Positions 12,552 through 23,437 of a DNA stretch of 64,000 bases are shown here, piece by piece; the stretch's first letter is position 1, and each line of letters starts with the position of its first letter. The DNA comes from Dacryopinax spathularia (taxonomy: Eukaryota; Basidiomycota; Dacrymycetes; Dacrymycetales; Dacrymycetaceae): NCBI GenBank assembly GCA_037974965.1, contig JBBPFI010000005.1, positions 1,240,001 through 1,304,000 on the forward strand. The letters are read 5' to 3'. The position numbers were made by a program, and so were the translations under genes. The notes under the pieces are model-generated. The model did not search any database. It was given only the letters and a program-made list of their open reading frames with translations, and was not told the DNA's origin.

Positions 12552-13689
12552 ACGGATAAGCGGCTACTGCGCTGCATGGTCGCCTCCGCTGTCACGGTTG
12601 TTTATCGCAATCTGGCCATGCTCCTCGGATTCAAGGTGCTCGCCATAATACAGCACGATTTGATTAATTCGACAATCTGACCAAGGCGGGCAGAGCTTCT
12701 CTAAGGGGAATGATGGTGGATCCTTGGCATTCTTGCTGAGCTGTAAGACACCGCTCGAGATCGCTGGTCAATACTAAATAGTCCAAGTCGGATTTGCGAG
12801 TAAGAACGCGGCTCCCTCAGTTTGCAGCTTCTAGTCGCGGCAAGGTTCCTCCTTGTTCCACCTTCTGAGTCGTTCTCCATGTCTGCTTGCTGCGCGACAG
12901 CGCCTTTGTTGATCGAAGGTGTATTCTGCCGAGTAAGACCGAAAGACCGGCCGCTTCCTTCCAGGCACAGCACAGCCCGAGACCCACGTTGTCATTATTG
13001 ATGATCGTCATATCTGGTTCCGGCGCTAGCAACGTCAGAGGGGATGTCATCGGACCCTGAGGAGAGGGAGGTTGAGCACGCAACTCTATTGTCCCCTCTT
13101 TGCCATCCATGGTCCGGCGGTAGCGTTGGCGGGTCCCTGGACGCATGTGCTGCTCATAGAGGAGTGAGGTTGGTGCTAGTGAGGTACGCCGTTGTTTGGG
13201 GCTTCATTACGGCAGACCTCGCTCACTGGGGATCCGTTAGACCCAGGAGAAGGATATGGTAGTCTGGAACAAGCCTCATCCGGGAATACGCAACCAACAC
13301 CATTTGGAGCTAGAAGCCCAACCACCCATTCCAACCGTACGCAAATGGGTCATGCGTCCTCCTCGGCCCGCAGCTCATCCCCTCCATAGGCGCAAAGCAC
13401 CCGAACAACGCACCTGACCCCGTGCCGGCGGGACCCGCAATGCACGCTAAAGGCAGGCGCTAGCTCCGTCCCTGAGCCCTTATTCTCCTCCGATGGGTGG
13501 ACCAGCGAGGAAGTGTTCTATACTTAGAACTTCCCTTACCTAGTACGCTCCCCCACCGGGGCCCGCAGACCCAACGTGTGGTTTCCTGATATGGACTAGC
13601 GTGCCCGGAGGATTGGACGGAGAGAGCACGTTGGACGGCGTCATGCGGCCGTCATTCGTTCCTCGGTATGATACCCCTTCCTCAACGCA
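12552..13689. other. Intergenic about 1.1 kb, no gene recognised
   Basis: Upstream of the glycine-rich protein gene. No protein family seen on either strand. Confidence 0.5.
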
Positions 13690-13697
13690 TATATAAA
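13690..13697 (+). promoter_or_regulatory. TATA box of the glycine-rich protein gene
   Basis: TATATAAA lies 90 bp upstream of the ATG at 13787, followed by a C/T- and A/C-rich leader. A consensus TATA suggests a strongly expressed or inducible gene (inference). Confidence 0.6.
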
Positions 13698-13786
13698 CCC
13701 CGCTGACCTCGTCTCATCCCAGCTCATCCCCCATCTACACAGCGCATACACTCCACCCCACCACACTACAAGTACAGTAAAGCAAC

Positions 13787-14801
13787 ATGTCCGGGTTCCT
13801 TGATAAAGTGAAGGGCAAGGTCGAGGGTGCCTTGAACAAGGGCGACAACAACCAGCAGGGCGGTGATTCGGGCTATGGTGGTGACTCGGGCAACTCGTAC
13901 GGCTCGGGCAACACCGGTGGGGACTCTGGCTATGGCGGACAGCAAGGCGGCCAGGGCGGATTTGGCGGCCAGGGCGGGTATGGCGGTAACCAGGGTGCGT
14001 CCCTCCTCTTCTCCCTCTGCTTAGAAAGCGAGAACTGACGGTATATGCAGGCGGTGACTCTGGCTTCGGTGGCAACCAGTCCGGTGGCGGCTTCGGCGGT
14101 GACTCCGGTCCCACCGGCAACACCTATGGCGGCAACACGACCTCCGGCGGAGGGTTCGGTGGCGACTCGGGATCCGGCGGTTTCGGCGGTGACTCCGGCT
14201 CTGGAGGTCAGACCGGCTTCAGCCAGACCGGCTTCCAACCTACCGGAGGAGAGGGCAGGCATCATCACGAGTCCGGCGGCGGGCAGGGCGGCGGGTTCGG
14301 TGGCGACTCCGGCTCTGGCCAGGGAGGGTTTAGCCAGGGAGGGTTCGGCGGGGACTCTGGGTCTGCCGGACAGGGCGGCTTCAGCCAGGGTGGATTCGGG
14401 GGCGACTCGGGCTCTGGAGGCCAGGGAGGGTTCGGGGGCGACTCTGGTGCTGGCCAGGGGGGCTTCGGCTCGAACCAGGGCTACCAGGGTGGAAACCAAG
14501 GATACGGCGGTGACTCTGGTTCCGGTCAGGGAGGCTTTGGAGGCGGAAACCAGGGCGGTTTCGGTGGTGATTCCGGTTCCGGCCGAGGAGGGTTCGGCGG
14601 CGGCAACCAGGGTGGGTTCGGTGGTGACTCCGGCTCGGGCCAGGGCGGCTACGGTGGCCAGGGTAGGTGCTTTCTGCTTTGACTGGCTGAAACTCTTACT
14701 GATATCGGTTATTAGGAGGCGACTCTGGATTCGGCGGCAACCAAGGAGGCCAAGGCGGGTACGGCGGTGGGGAGGGACACCATCATCGCCGCGAGGAGTA
14801 A
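13787..14801 (+). CDS. Glycine-rich low-complexity protein with GGDSG repeats
   Basis: Three exons, 13787-13994, 14051-14662 and 14716-14801, keep one frame and give about 301 residues. The N-terminus MSGFLDKVKGKVEGALNKG is a short charged amphipathic segment. The rest is many imperfect copies of a unit built from GGDSGSG and GQGGFGG with interspersed NQG and SQGGF, ending in a His-rich basic/acidic tail (HHHRREE). No signal peptide or membrane segment, so cytosolic. Composition (Gly, Ser, Gln, Phe/Tyr, Asp) resembles intrinsically disordered, phase-separating or desiccation/stress proteins. I do not recognise a named family and give no function. Long overlapping open frames in other frames and on the minus strand are by-products of the repeat. 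Confidence 0.85.
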
Positions 14802-15036
14802 GCGCTGGATGGATGAGAGAGAATGGCTAAACTACGAGATCGCAATCCTCGTGTAAGAATGATCTTGAAAGGGAATGAATAAATGCGACAATCAAGGAAT
14901 ATCGAGCTCCCCTGCGTTAAGCCGCAGTGACCATGTCTACAACAAAGAAGTGCGGGTGACGTGGAGTTCAAGAGTGACGCATCACCCCCTTTCAGCGACA
15001 ACCAAACATTGTAACCGGACGACGGGTATTTCGTGG

Positions 15037-16428
15037 TCAGACGACGTGCATCAAAGGCTCGTTAGAGGTGGCAAGCGACGTTGCCGTTCTTGTCGTCCTA
15101 GTCGCAGCAGTCGTCTCGGTAGCCACCGTACAGTCCCATCCATCTAGCCCGGTTGCTGCTTCACGGATGTTCAGGATGATGCGAGAGGGAAGATTGGACG
15201 TCAAGACACGGTATGTGCAGCTGAGAGCATAACTGGGTTCCCCCTGATATGGCCAGTTTCAATCCTCCTTAGGCGCAATTGTGATTGGTATAAGGAGCAG
15301 AGGCACGTACCGTACTGAGAACAAGGACAACGTTGGTATACCCCACGACTGCAAACGGCTGTGTAAGCAGCTGCGCCGGCTCCTCCGAGTAAAGTACGAA
15401 CAAATCTGCAGAAGGAAGGAAAGAAAAGCTGCGCGATTGATGTAAAAATATGCCCGCCCTCGTAAGCATAGGAAGCCCCTACCATCCCGATATAAAACGG
15501 CTGTGAGACCTTGAGGGTTCTGCCGCACTGGAAGAACATGTAAGCGACGTACACGGAAGACCACGGCTACGCGCCTAAGGCTTACGATGTTGGATACCCT
15601 TTGCAACCGTGAGCAGGAAGAGAGCTGTCTTCCTCATATCAGTTGCGTTCTTGCAAGACAGAGACGAACTAACGCAGCTGCAACGTGGCACTCACGGCAT
15701 ATGACTTCCACAGGTCCTCCTTGCTTGAGGGAAAATCGAAGCAGCCTTGCAGCAAAGGAATTCGGGTTAAGGCACCCGCCGATTGCTGATATGCAAGAAG
15801 GTAGATGCACGCCACAGTGCCAATCAGCATGAGTAGCAGCAGAAACATCGCCACCAGCTTGCTGCGACCCCAGAGTGCCCAAGTACGCAACCCGTAGACC
15901 ACGTCGGCTAGAGAGCCGGAGAGCAGAAATATGACGATGAGATACAACGCTGCAGTGTTGCAATCGACAGCATAGGTTCCGCCCATGAATGCGTCTGCTA
16001 TTGACGGGACGATGTGAGAACAGGCCGCAAGCGGGGTCATTTACAGACGTGCCAAAAGGCCACATCCACAAGTCTAACACCGGAAGATAGCGAACACCGA
16101 GGAAGATGACTTTGCCCGGTGTCCATCTTGCGAACCAGACGTGTTCCACTTCCTTTGGAAGCATGAGGACATAGTCATACGACTGCCAGACCTACATGCT
16201 GGAGGGCCGATGATCTGTTCAGGTCGTGGAAAAACGTACGAACAAAGTAATGCCCAGTACTGATATACATCAGCTAAGTCGACGGACGGCGACAATACGG
16301 TTTACCTGTATCGCACTATCGTCCCGACATATATGAGCAGTCCCCGACCACAGCAAGTCAAGCGTACTCACAGCACCAAAGCGGGCGGCCGTAACGGTCG
16401 CTCGCCAGGTACCTTGGCTGACTGCCAT
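15037..16428 (-). CDS. DUF6533 multi-pass membrane protein, copy 2 (subfamily A)
   Basis: Exon 1 is 16428-16372 (MAVSQGTWRATVTAARFGA), followed by the 10-nt micro-exon 16315-16306, the 20-nt micro-exon 16259-16240 and the core exon from 16182: SYDYVLMLPKEVEHVW, then WTPGKVIFLGVRYLPVLD. Subfamily A traits follow: DAFMGGTYAVDCNTAALY, DVVYGLRTWALWGRSK, PLLQGCFDFPSSKEDLW, FLLTVAKGIQH, QGLTAVLYRDG and the C-terminal block SRIILNIREAATGLDGWD before a Thr-rich tail and TGA 15039-15037. Function unknown; several hydrophobic segments mark an integral membrane protein. Closest to copies 4 and 5. Confidence 0.75.
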
Positions 16429-17004
16429 TGACCTAGCGCGTTAGATCCATCGGGTTGCATAGTAGGGGGAGACTCCGTCTTTGTACTCTCGTCATGAGGG
16501 AGCAGCGCCACAGGAAAATTGTGTTGACGTTAATTGCACCATATCATAGAAACCATGAGGTGGTTGGTTGTCTGAATCAAAGTTTCTGCGAAATCAGGAT
16601 GGAGAACTGCCCTGAAGGATGATGGACCGCGGGCGGACTGAAAGACGCGGGTTTCAAAGGCGTGCAGAATTGTTCGACAACACGAAAAGCGGGATAGCTA
16701 AGATATTCGCAGCCTGCCGCCGATTCCATGTCTGAAAACTGGTGCGGTGGGCAGTTGCCGCGGGTTTGGCGGATTTCAAGCACAGCGCAGCGCACAGCGG
16801 CAGGGATGATCTGCAGATTGAGAACAGGAACGCCTATAAGAAGGCAGGGCATCCATCCTGGACATCTACGAAGTGGGGCAAAGAGCACGAGCAGGGACCT
16901 GAGACGATCAAATAGCGAAGCAGATGTAAGGACAAGTTAAGCGATAGGTCTTGACGTCCCGAGAGTTGCTGAGAAAGCCACAGTTACTCCTCACCAGAGC
17001 GAGG

Positions 17005-17180
17005 TCGTACCGGTTCATGTAGAGTTGCTCCAGCGTAGTCTGAGTCCCACTGAGACGCGGGGACGTCCTCGCTGAATTTGGCGGCGCTCCACCCATGGGG
17101 AAGTAGAGTAGAGGAAGGAATTGCTGATATCCAACAATCTACTAGGGACGAGCTCGTTGTACTCCTATCCGATCTGAAGG
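17005..17180 (-). pseudogene. Fragment of a FAD/NAD(P)-binding oxidoreductase relic (copy C)
   Basis: This stretch aligns by eye with 38110-38285 of the larger flavoprotein relic at 37.7-38.6 kb: both share the minus-strand pattern KFS-DV-P/A-W-D-DY and a GAAGTAGAG-AGAGGA stretch on the plus strand. It lacks the flanking parts of the gene. Alignment is short and gapped. Confidence 0.4.
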
Positions 17181-17284
17181 GGCCGGCGAGTCTGCGTTGG
17201 CGCTGAGCGTGCGGAGGTCATGAGCGGTCAGGGCATGGCAACCGCGCCGGCGCCGACTGTAAGGACGCAGTTGGAGGTTACAGG

Positions 17285-17965
17285 ATCATGCTCGTGAAGA
17301 GAGCGCGACTGGACGAAGCGGATATGATTGGGGACTCCATCGCCGCGGGGGAGCAAATGAAGACAGTCGAGAATGTTCTGTCCGCCGTTACCTCTGGACC
17401 GTGGACAGCGAGGGATGTTTAGTAGTGCGCGGGAAGACGGGGTGCTGAGATGGTGGACCTGCGCGCCCTGCTCCCCACCCTCGTCTCTCCGGCAAGAGTA
17501 TGGCGCTCTCACCTCCAACACCACACGCTCTTCGTCACATCCCGCAAAACAGTCAGCGTCATCCCCGCCTCTTCCCCCAGCTTCTTCCCTCCTCCGCCCT
17601 ACCCAAACTTCCCATTCTCGCCCAGCAGCGCGAGCCTTCACCCGATCCTACTCGACCGGTATTTTGTGCGGAGTTGGGCGGACCCGTGGACCAGATGTTT
17701 GATTGTACTACGAGGGAGAAGAGGGACGTGTATAAGGGGCATCATGGGTCTGTGCATGCATGGAGTATAGCCCAGATGGGGAGATGTATACTACTGGGAG
17801 TGGTGAGCGCCGTTCTTTCTAGCACCTCCACGCCTTCGTCATGGTGTTTCTCCGCTACTTGCCCCTCTTTGGTCTTCTCCTGCTTGAGAGACGTCGACGC
17901 GGGTGCAGAGGACGGCACGATCTGGCTGTGGCAGACTACGCCGGGAAAGACGTTGGCGGGGCGTA
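17285..17965 (+). pseudogene. Decayed 3' half of a STRAP-like WD40 gene
   Basis: In alternating frames the plus strand reads SSAREDGVLRWWT, SSASLHPILLDRYFV, REKRDVYKGHHGSVHA, MEYSPDGEMYTTGS and EDGTIWLWQTTPGKT. Order and wording follow the last blades of STRAP (SASLHPEKEFLV..., [38 protein letters not shown]). Blocks are broken by frameshifts and stops. TTGS and EDGTIWLW are separated by a sequence with a GTGAGC donor and GCAG acceptor, so an intron is retained and the copy arose at DNA level, not from mRNA. The 5' half is missing. Confidence 0.65.
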
Positions 17966-17969
17966 GAGA

Positions 17970-19512
17970 TGGACGTAAGGCGTTGGATGGGGAGCTGCGT
18001 TTGAACGCGGCGGATATTCGGATGCCAGATCGACGCAGAGCTGCAATTGCAAAATCTCGTATCAACAGCCCACACTGCCCGCAGCCAGGAAGACGCCCTG
18101 CACAGTATGAAGAGTGACTGGCTCCTCCCTCCTTGGACTGCCCATCACACATGACCGTCAGGAGGGCTGGGAAAGTACTAAGCAGCACTCGATCCTACAG
18201 GGCAAGTACGCCTCCAACCGGTGCTCGGATTATCCCAGTATTAGATCATCATCCCATTCGATTCGTCGCCTGCGCTAGCATCAGTAGATCCATTACAGCT
18301 CGCTCGAGTCTCAATAGGTTCTTACTGTTCTTTCCCCCCGAGGTATTCGAGTTCAAGGCGGTGACACCGAAGTTCAAGCGAGCTACACAGGTGTGTATTG
18401 CCTTCGCATCCAGTCGCTTGATAAGTCGCTTGCTGGGAAGAGGCAGATAATGGTGATGTCGCTCACATGTGGTCGTGTGATCACAATCCACATACCCTCT
18501 GGTTGGAACGGAACCCTGCTGCTACTTCTTTATCCACCCCATCTCATTCACAATGATATTGACAGTATTGTCTACTTCTCCAAGATTAGCCACTATGTCG
18601 GTTGTTCTGATGACCAAGTGAACCGCCTGCCGCTTGAAAGGCGGCGTGGTTGAGGGCAGTGCTCATTCTTATCAGGACGATGGGCTCGCAGACATCTTTG
18701 CATTGATACCGGTGTTGTTAGCGGATAGCGGAATGAAGCTCGGTGGCCTCGGGACCGTAGTCGCAAGGCAATTCTGTTGGGAGGCACATGTCAAGAGAAG
18801 TCAAGCGAGATGCGTTGAGGTGTGGGAACTGTCCAAGAATGCGGCAATGCAGGAGATTAGGCGGCCATCAATGCTGGTTAAGGGTATTCCTGTTCACAGC
18901 TCACAGGCACGTCGTCTGGCTTGTGCTTCGCGCTCGATAGGTCGGGCAAGTAGAGTAGTTAGCTGTCAATAGTTGTTTGACTCATCCTATATTGGCGTAT
19001 AGACAAGAAATACTGGAGATCCATGCTCGCCGTGCAGAGTAGTAAGGCGGTAGAAGGGACAGTCCCGACAGCACCAACAACCTGGAGTCGGCGCTAAGCA
19101 CGGCTTCAAATCTGTCCCACCGCACACTTCGGCCTCTCCCTTTCTTCATTCTCTAGGAGCTACTCCCAGGACTCAGCCAGCTTCATCAAGATGTCCTCTT
19201 CCACTAGGTACCGCACTGGCCAACAGGCAGCAAATCCATCGATGTGAACTGCTTACAGGCTGTGTTCATGGTGTTCCAGAATACAACTGGGACTGCCTGC
19301 CAGCTGGAGCACAATATCAGAAGAGGCCCGTTGGCGGCTATGATGTCCACAGCATGCCTCATGTCAGATCTCCGCCAGTCTGATATCGTCAAGGCGCCGT
19401 CTGCCAGATCTACTCGATGTGCATAATTGGGAAGGTCAAGGATCGGACTTTGGGAATGCTCGGAATTGCAGGGCACGCGCACAGGTGCCAACTGTTGGGA
19501 GCACACAAACGC
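17970..19512. other. About 1.5 kb without a recognised gene
   Basis: Between the STRAP-like relic and DUF6533 copy 3. Several open frames of 80-112 codons show no family resemblance. May hold further relics too decayed to recognise by eye. Confidence 0.45.
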
Positions 19513-19519
19513 TATAAAA
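19513..19519 (+). promoter_or_regulatory. TATA box of DUF6533 copy 3
   Basis: TATAAAA, 57 bp before the ATG at 19576. Confidence 0.5.
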
Positions 19520-19575
19520 GTTTCCCTATTGTCATGGCACAATCTTTGCGAGTGGGTTGAAGTCGTTCTACAATC

Positions 19576-21086
19576 ATGGATCCTGGACTAGCGACAGAAC
19601 TACAGGAACTAGCTCGACTGGTCAGCAGCGAGCGATTAGTTGGTGTGAGTCCCTTTTCCCTCCCTCGTTTCCCTCAACAATGGATTGATTCTCGTCCATA
19701 GGAAATAATGGGTGGGTAATCTCCCTATGGGGAACAGTTACTAACACCAAGAACGATGCTCTACCAGTTGCCAGCGCGGCCTTCATAGTAAGTGTACGGG
19801 CGGCAGTCGGCGAGATAGTGCTGACTCCTTCCGCTTCAGGCTTACGACTACACTCTCACCCTCCCCAGGGAGATCAATGTGGTATGGCGAACGCGCTGGA
19901 CACCGGGAAAGATACTGTTCCTCATGGTCCGCTATACGCCCTTTCTGTATCTCGGAACGATGTCGTGTGCGTCCTTCCAAAAGTGTGCGCGTCTGATTCG
20001 GGGCACCGATACTTACTTCAGTCGTGCTGATGTACTCACCCACTCCTAAGCCCTGTATATTTCTATCCCGGGCGTATTCGTGTATGTCCCTTAAAATCAC
20101 CTTTCCGAGGTGCTATGGACTGATTGTTCGTTCAGGGCTATCATTGATTCAAATCATGCTATCCGATTCTGTCATGGCTCTTCGGACCTGGGTACTATGG
20201 GAGCGCGAGGGGGCAATCATGACGATCGTTGCACTTGCGTGGACAGTCGATTTGGTCCTTTCGAGCTATTATGTAGACCGCGCAGTGAGCGTATTTTCCT
20301 GTAAGCATATCCTGTCTGTTTCCTCCTACCCACGGCTCATTTCTTGGCTGCAGTTGTAGGAACGCCCCCTGGGTTGGATGTTCAGGGTTGCTATGTAAAC
20401 GATGTAGGGGGCGCTAATCCCTTCTATTCCGGACTTGGCATCTCCTACATCATCGCTGGTGTCTACGAACTCTGTACGGAATCTCTTCTTAGCCACTCCA
20501 CCCCAGTGTCATGCTGACCCACGGCAGTGATCTTTTCGTTGACCTTTGTTCGCGGGTTCTTGTACTGTGCGCAGTTTATCTACTCCAGGAATTTCGGTCG
20601 TCATGACGCTGCCGGCAGGGAAAGGTGGCTCTGAGACAAAGCTCCTCAGTGTGCTTTATCGCGACGGTAAGAGAGTATTCAACCGCAAGAACCGTGCTGA
20701 TTCCTGGAGCAGCGTTCGTGGCTTCTAGTGTTTTCTCCGGTAAGGGCCGATATGTATACCTTGCAAGCCAAGACAAACGCTTAGGCTGATAAAGTGATCA
20801 TCCTCGTACAGATCGTTCTGACGGAGTCCGGGCAAGTAAGTCGCTGTGTCTCACGGTCATTCACAATGTCTCATGAGCATAACAGGAGGTTTGGTCCCAG
20901 GGATTTTGCGCGGTATACACAGCTATGAAAGTTGTCTTTCCGACCCGCATCATCTTGAATATCAGAGAGAGCGCCCTTATTTTGGACGCATGGGACGTGC
21001 CCAACCCGGTGCACGGTCCGTCTCAAGAGGCACAACAAGTGCAGCACATCCAACCGGACTCCGACTATCCTTCGAACGTCCCATAA
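19576..21086 (+). CDS. DUF6533 multi-pass membrane protein, copy 3 (subfamily B)
   Basis: Exon 1 19576-19644 (MDPGLATELQELARL...), 10-nt micro-exon 19702-19711 (EIM), 20-nt micro-exon 19768-19787 (completes to VASAAFI), core exon from 19840: AYDYTLTLPREINVVW, RWTPGKILFLMVRYTPFL. Then SDSVMALRTWVLWEREGA, a GVYEL-type segment near 20460, SVLYRDGK at about 20650, and the C-terminal block PTRIILNIRESALILDAWD ending before TAA 21084-21086. Lacks the DAF-G/DC segment of subfamily A. Function unknown. Closest to copy 6. A short fragment of its middle part recurs at about 35.0 kb. Confidence 0.75.
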
Positions 21087-21144
21087 ACACGTCCGGCCTG
21101 CAAGCAATGACCAAGCGGACATGGCGATCTCAAGAACATGCTGC

Positions 21145-21560
21145 TTGAGAGGCGGAGGCGGCCACATCTGCGGGCACGCGAGCGGGAAGTAGGATAAAGT
21201 GAAAAGATTTCTGCTAGTCAGCTATTTTGTACAAGATTCCGAACCTTGTCGTTTCACAAATCTCGATTTTGATGTCAAGCGCGGCGGTGGGCGTTGAATT
21301 CTTTTCTGTGGCTTCGATAGAGGCCTGAGAAATACACTCGCAACAGCCATCCCTCTTTCCGTCCACGGCCTATTATTCACATTAGCAATGATCTGTGACG
21401 TACACAACCACCTCCCTCTCTTCCTCCAGTGCTTGAACTCCTTCTTGCGCCCCACAGAAACCAGCTCTTCATCACAGTGCGCCCTGCTCCATCGGCCCAT
21501 GCCCTTCCGCCTCCCACTCCCTCATCTCCTTCCACCCCTTTCCCTCCTTCCCCCGTCTTC
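21145..21560 (+). repeat. Segmental duplicate A of the stretch at about 37311-37720
   Basis: Starting at TTGAGAGGCGGAGGCGGCC, this block matches 37311 onward with few changes through GATTTCTGCTAG, CTATTTTGTACAAGATTCC and GTCAAGCGCGGCGGTGGGCG, then through ATTAGCAATGATCTGT into a C/T-rich tract. It leads directly into the 3' end of flavoprotein relic copy A. Confidence 0.75.
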
Positions 21561-21569
21561 GTTACCAGC

Positions 21570-21657
21570 TTACCCCAATGGATAAAACAGATTCGTGAAG
21601 CACAATAGCCCAAACATGTCCTGCTCATACTCCTCGGCTCCAAGCGGGAGTACGGGA
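21570..21657 (-). pseudogene. Flavoprotein relic copy A, C-terminal piece cut off by the copia insertion
   Basis: On the minus strand this reads on from 34293-34937 once the copia element and one TCGCG copy are ignored: after the EMAILSG motif the frame continues and stops at TAA 21572-21570. It therefore belongs to the same relic as the feature at 34293-34937. Confidence 0.55.
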
Positions 21658-21662
21658 TCGCG

Positions 21663-22063
21663 TGATGCGGATATGCGCAGAGACGCGCGCACTACCCTAG
21701 CGCTTAGTCAGCGGAAGCAAATACGTGCTAAGTGCGCACCTAGAACTACATCCAATCTTTACTCTTGACATCCACCTTCTGACTGGTTGATACGTGCTCC
21801 TGCATGAGTCCCAGTTGATTATATTATCCTCAAGAGAAACCAGCAATCAGTACCTACAGTAGAAACGGGCTTTGCCTGATCTATTAGTAGAGGACGTCCA
21901 CGGGTACTGCCTGAGACGTCTCGACCTGGTCCCTTGCCATATTAGGCAATCCTTCCACTCTCACCACTTGTCGCCTTCACTACCTCGTCTTACTCAGAAC
22001 TCACCAGCTATTCCGCACTTGACACACGCCTACGGGCACATCCATAACCCGCATCCTGCATCA
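21663..22063 (+). repeat. 5' LTR of the copia element
   Basis: 401 bp, starts TGATGCGGATATGCG, ends CGCATCCTGCATCA; matches 33892-34292 with no difference noticed. Confidence 0.95.
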
Positions 22064-22077
22064 GGTTATGAGCCCTG
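22064..22077 (+). other. Primer-binding site matching the initiator-Met tRNA anticodon arm
   Basis: GGTTATGAGCCCTG directly follows the LTR. It is complementary to CAGGGCTCATAACC, the anticodon stem-loop of fungal initiator tRNA-Met, not to a tRNA 3' end. Priming from an internal (half) tRNA-iMet is known for Drosophila copia. The gag ATG (22068-22070) lies inside this site. Confidence 0.75.
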
Positions 22078-22708
22078 ATCCTCTCGCCGACATGCCTTCT
22101 ACCGACTTTAAAGATCTGAAGGTCAAGCAACTCCGTGACGATGGCTCGAACTGGACGACATGGAAGGACATCATGATGACGGCCTTCCAGCGCTGCAAGC
22201 TGATGCGTCACCTCAACGGCACTGCTCGACGGCCCTCAACCTACGTACTTGTAGATGGCAAATGGCGCGAACAACTGCCTGCTATCAGCCAACCTTCTGC
22301 AACTACGACCATCAACCCCGCACAACCGGCACAAGCCTTGGGTGCCCCAAGCACGGCAGATTCGGGAGGTGCGAGTGGAGAGGATGGAATAAGAGTTGAG
22401 AGGGGCCTAGGCAAAGAGTTGTCGGAAGAGGAGATGGAAAAGCTGGACGAGAAGATGGAGGACTACGAGGCGAACGAGGCAACCATCCGGGAAATCGTCT
22501 ATCAGACGATCAGCCCAACAACACTCATCCAAGTTCGAGATGCAACAACGGCATACCAGCTCTGGCAGAAGATAACAGCAATGCATGAGAACAAGGGCTT
22601 CGACGTACGCTCTACTCTGCACCGACGAATGATGGATCTCCGCTGTGGCGACAATCAGTCCCCACATGAGACCATCGCCGAACTTGCCAACTACCGTGAC
22701 CGTCTAGC
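22068..22708 (+). CDS. Copia polyprotein, N-terminal Gag part, cut by the gypsy insertion
   Basis: From ATG 22068 (or 22092) the frame runs KDLKVKQLRDDGSNWTTW and later LWQKITAMHENKGF and MMDLRCGDN, typical of copia Gag (UBN2-like). It is cut at LANYRDRLA by the gypsy LTR at 22709. The frame resumes at 29948 with QMGEAIDDDTF. Lengths on both sides (641 and 3916 nt) add to a multiple of three, so the reading frame is otherwise unbroken (1519 codons with stop). Confidence 0.9.
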
Positions 22709-23424
22709 TGTGAGGGCACACCACAATAACAAGGCTACTGCGGGTGAACAGAGAGACGGGGTAGCGTCCAGAGAGAGTACAAGGGGTTGTTTAGGGATGA
22801 CAGAGAGTGTATTGGATCGAGTGCCTAGGTAGTTACAATGGTGGAATTTCCCCAGAGACCGGATCTAAGGGGATAGAGGCCCTAAAGGCTCTATATTTAT
22901 ACCCGGGAGCCCTAAAGGCTATCCCTTGCTATGGGAGGTTCTGGAAGACCTCAGAAAGCGTCAGAACACGTCAGAATGTGTCAGAAGACGTCAGAATGAC
23001 TAGGGAATGAGTAAGGGATGAGTATAGCACAGCAGTACAGTCATCGCGTGTCAGGATGACTCCATGGCAGTGCATGGCAGTGCGTGGTGTCATGGCAGTG
23101 CATACTCAAACCTGTGCGTATGCCCGGGCCCATGGCTGTGGGTCCTGTAGCTGGTCCCTGGGCGCTTAGAATCGATAGGAAGCCCTTGGAAGGTGGTGGG
23201 GTTAAGGTGGCCATCCGCCGATGGCGGCAATAAGGGCATGAGCGGCACGTCCCTGACTGGTGGCACGTCTGGCCATTGACTAGGCTTCTGGGCGGCACCG
23301 GCATTAGTCCTATCACCGGTGATCGGTGGAGATAGGTGATAGAAGCTCTTGCTGGGTGGCCATGGGCATGCGGTCGTGATCGGGAGTCCAGGCTTTAGGG
23401 TCGAAAAAGGTACGTCCCCTGACA
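22709..23424 (-). repeat. 3' LTR of the gypsy element
   Basis: 716 bp, matches 29227-29942 with no difference noticed. Contains five consecutive 10-bp units at 22951-23000 and a CATGGCAGTGCATGGCAGTG repeat near 23063. Confidence 0.95.
22951..23000. repeat. Five 10-bp phased units in the gypsy LTR
   Basis: TCAGAA begins at 22951, 22961, 22971, 22981 and 22991, exactly every 10 bp, with variable bases between. The same array is at 29469-29518 in the other LTR. Confidence 0.9.
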
Positions 23425-23437
23425 TCACCCCCCCTTC
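23425..23437 (-). other. Polypurine tract of the gypsy element
   Basis: On the element strand GAAGGGGGGGTGA directly precedes the 3' LTR; this is the expected plus-strand primer position. Confidence 0.7.

Noticed and set aside
13930-14830. Long frames overlapping the glycine-rich gene (minus 14499-13930 and plus 14045-14830)
   Set aside because: By-products of the GC-rich repeat in other frames; only the three-exon frame with intact splice sites makes sense.
22951-23000. CRISPR-like short repeat array
   Set aside because: Ten-bp units without spacers inside a eukaryotic LTR.
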